This document shows, piece by piece, positions 12,589 to 13,733 of a stretch of 13,733 bases of DNA. The notes beneath the pieces were generated by a model. It was not told where the DNA came from, did not search any database, and was given only the letters and a program-made list of their open reading frames with translations. A program made the position numbers and the translations under genes. Where the stretch lies: contig PMCE01000416.1 in assembly GCA_003154025.1 (NCBI GenBank), forward strand, positions 169 through 13,901. The letters run 5' to 3'. Every line of letters starts with the position of its first letter. The first letter of the stretch is position 1. This stretch comes from Syntrophaceae bacterium (lineage in GTDB: Bacteria; Desulfobacterota; SM23-61).

Positions 12589-13350
12589 ATGGAAGACCAA
12601 TTTAAAATCGTGATCCGGAACTTTGAGTTTTATTACGGGTCGGTGATGGCCTTGAAAGGCCTTAATCTCTCCATCCGGCCTAACCAGATCTTCGCCGTTC
12701 TCGGCCCGGCCCGAAGCGGGAAGACCACTCTGCTGAAGAGCCTGAACCGACTCACGGACCTTATCTTCGGGGCAAATCATAAAGGCCAGATTTTAATCGA
12801 CGGCCGGGAGATTTTTGGGGAACACGTGTCTCTGCCGGAATTGCGGCGGAGAGTGGGAATGGTCTTTGACCTGCCCACGGCCCTCCCCCTGTCGATTTAC
12901 GAGAATGTGGCCTATGGGCCGCGTCTGAAAGGGATCCGGGAAAGAAGCCGGCTGGAGGAGATTGTCGCCGCCTCGCTGCAAGCGGCGGTCCTATGGGATG
13001 AGGTGAAAGACCGTCTGCAAAGCTCTGCCCTGAGGCTCTCCGGCGGACAGCAGCAAAGGCTGTGCATCGCCCGGATGCTGGCCCTGGAACCCGAGATCAT
13101 CATGCTGGATGAGCCCTGTTCCGGCTTGGACCCCATTTCCACGGCCAGCATCGAAAAGTCATTGATGACCCTCAAGGAAAAATACACCATTCTCCTGGTC
13201 CCCCATAACATTCAGCAGGCTTCCCGGGTGGGCGACCGGGTAGGTTTTTTCCTGGGAGGAGAAATGGTTGAAGAAGGGCCCTCCGACCAGATTTTCACCC
13301 GGCCCAAGAATAAAAAGACCGAAGATTACATCAGTGGAAGGTTTGGATAG
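12589..13350 (+). CDS. pstB: Phosphate transporter ATP-binding protein PstB-like (copy 2), Asp in the Q-loop
   Basis: 253 residues, clearly PstB-type ([35 protein letters not shown]). Signature LSGGQ (150-154), Walker B IIMLDEP (170-176), D-loop SGLDP and His206 are canonical. The Q-loop reads MVFDLPTALPLSIYENVAYG, with Asp94 in place of the invariant Gln. Walker A is GPARSGKTT (39-47), which fits GxxxxGKT but not the PstB norm GPSGCGKST. The H-loop reads PHNIQQ for THNMQQ. I recall a similar clade with altered Q-loops and LVPHN motifs among deltaproteobacterial genomes, so this is a lineage and not a local error. Starts 13 nt after pstA. It may act as the non-equivalent partner of PstB1. Confidence 0.9.
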   Translation: MEDQFKIVIRNFEFYYGSVMALKGLNLSIRPNQIFAVLGPARSGKTTLLKSLNRLTDLIFGANHKGQILIDGREIFGEHVSLPELRRRVGMVFDLPTALPLSIYENVAYGPRLKGIRERSRLEEIVAASLQAAVLWDEVKDRLQSSALRLSGGQQQRLCIARMLALEPEIIMLDEPCSGLDPISTASIEKSLMTLKEKYTILLVPHNIQQASRVGDRVGFFLGGEMVEEGPSDQIFTRPKNKKTEDYISGRFG

Positions 13351-13362
13351 AAAAGGGATGTC

Positions 13363-13404
13363 GCTCGTTCCTCGTTGCAGGTTGCTGGTTTCGAGTTTCA
13401 AATT
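13363..13404. repeat. Six imperfect 7-bp tandem repeats between pstB2 and phoU
   Basis: Successive heptamers are GCTCGTT, CCTCGTT, GCAGGTT, GCTGGTT, TCGAGTT and TCAAATT: every unit ends in TT, and five of six end in GTT. They occupy most of the 72-bp gap before phoU. Similar heptamer-period spacer sequence occurs, to my recollection, between genes of some deltaproteobacteria. Function unknown. Confidence 0.6.
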
Positions 13405-13422
13405 TGGCGCCAAGGAGGGGGT

Positions 13423-13733
13423 ATGGAGACGCGGTTTCAGCAGGAGTTAAACCAGTTGAAAGAGCATCTTTTGAAGATGGCCGGTCTGGCCGAGCGAGCC
13501 ATCAGTAACGCCATCGAAGCCCTGGTGAAGAGGGACACGCCCCTGGCAGAGAGGACCATTGCCGAGGATGAAAAGATCAACCAGATGGAACTGGTGGTCG
13601 ACGAATGGTGCCTGAAGCTTTTGGCCCTCCATCAGCCCATGGCCGCAGACCTGCGGTTTATCACCTCGGCCATGCGGATCAATACCGAGCTGGAGCGGAT
13701 CGGAGACCTCTCCGTCAACATCGCCGAGAGGGT
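13423..13733 (+). CDS. phoU: Phosphate signalling/transport regulator PhoU (5' part only)
   Basis: The first 103 residues are visible before the right edge. METRFQQELNQLKEHLLKMAGLAERAI opens the first three-helix bundle, and EDEKINQMELVVDEWCLKLLALHQPMAADLRFITSAMRINTELERIGD is the classical PhoU repeat with its metal-binding ExxRxxD-type motif (ELERIGD). AGGAGGGG lies just upstream of ATG 13423. PhoU is a cytoplasmic peripheral protein that restrains Pst transport and Pho signalling; it is the normal last gene of pst operons. About half of the expected 220 residues lie outside the window. Confidence 0.95.
   Translation, partial: METRFQQELNQLKEHLLKMAGLAERAISNAIEALVKRDTPLAERTIAEDEKINQMELVVDEWCLKLLALHQPMAADLRFITSAMRINTELERIGDLSVNIAER

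Overview
The window looks like part of a chromosome from an anaerobic, GC-rich Gram-negative bacterium, most likely of the deltaproteobacterial (Desulfobacterota) type. This is an inference. It rests on the compact-motif iron-sulfur flavoprotein, the NapH-like membrane polyferredoxin, the sigma-54 activator and the general flavour of the proteins. No rRNA, tRNA, CRISPR array or insertion sequence was seen.

Left third, minus strand (1-4747). Reading leftwards there is a sigma-54 enhancer-binding activator with GAF, AAA+ and Fis-type HTH domains (3218-4747). It is followed by a gap without genes, a class III-like polyphosphate kinase 2 (1954-2793), a short remnant of what looks like an acyltransferase C-terminus (1744-1950), and a two-domain PPK2-type polyphosphate:AMP phosphotransferase (1-1493, running off the left edge). 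The two PPK2 enzymes could together turn AMP and ADP into ATP at the expense of polyphosphate.

Divergent control region (4748-4961). A well-spaced -24/-12 sigma-54 promoter lies downstream of three near-identical 18-bp palindromes (ATTGCC-N6-GGCAAT) and a stretch of regularly spaced T-tracts. A sigma-70-like promoter for the activator overlaps the second palindrome. This is a complete-looking enhancer and promoter arrangement that should be driven, and partly autorepressed, by the divergent activator.

Middle, plus strand (4962-9189). Six closely packed genes follow: a small unknown protein (GTG start), an iron-sulfur flavoprotein fused to an SCP2 domain, a 2TM protein, a DsbD/SafE-like membrane protein with conserved cysteines, a membrane polyferredoxin, and a membrane-anchored extracytoplasmic protein with a DxNxDG calcium-type loop. 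They look like one membrane redox module of unknown physiological role.

Right third, plus strand (9279-13733). A phosphate-specific transport operon has the unusual order pstB1-pstS-pstC-pstA-pstB2-phoU (phoU is cut by the right edge). The two PstB ATPases have complementary departures from consensus. PstB1 has a degraded signature (LALGQ) but an intact Q-loop. PstB2 has an intact signature (LSGGQ) but Asp at the Q-loop glutamine. A PstB1/PstB2 heterodimer would therefore have one canonical and one degenerate ATP site, as in asymmetric heterodimeric ABC transporters. Phosphate import on the right and polyphosphate-driven nucleotide phosphorylation on the left give the window a phosphate and energy theme around a sigma-54-controlled redox operon.
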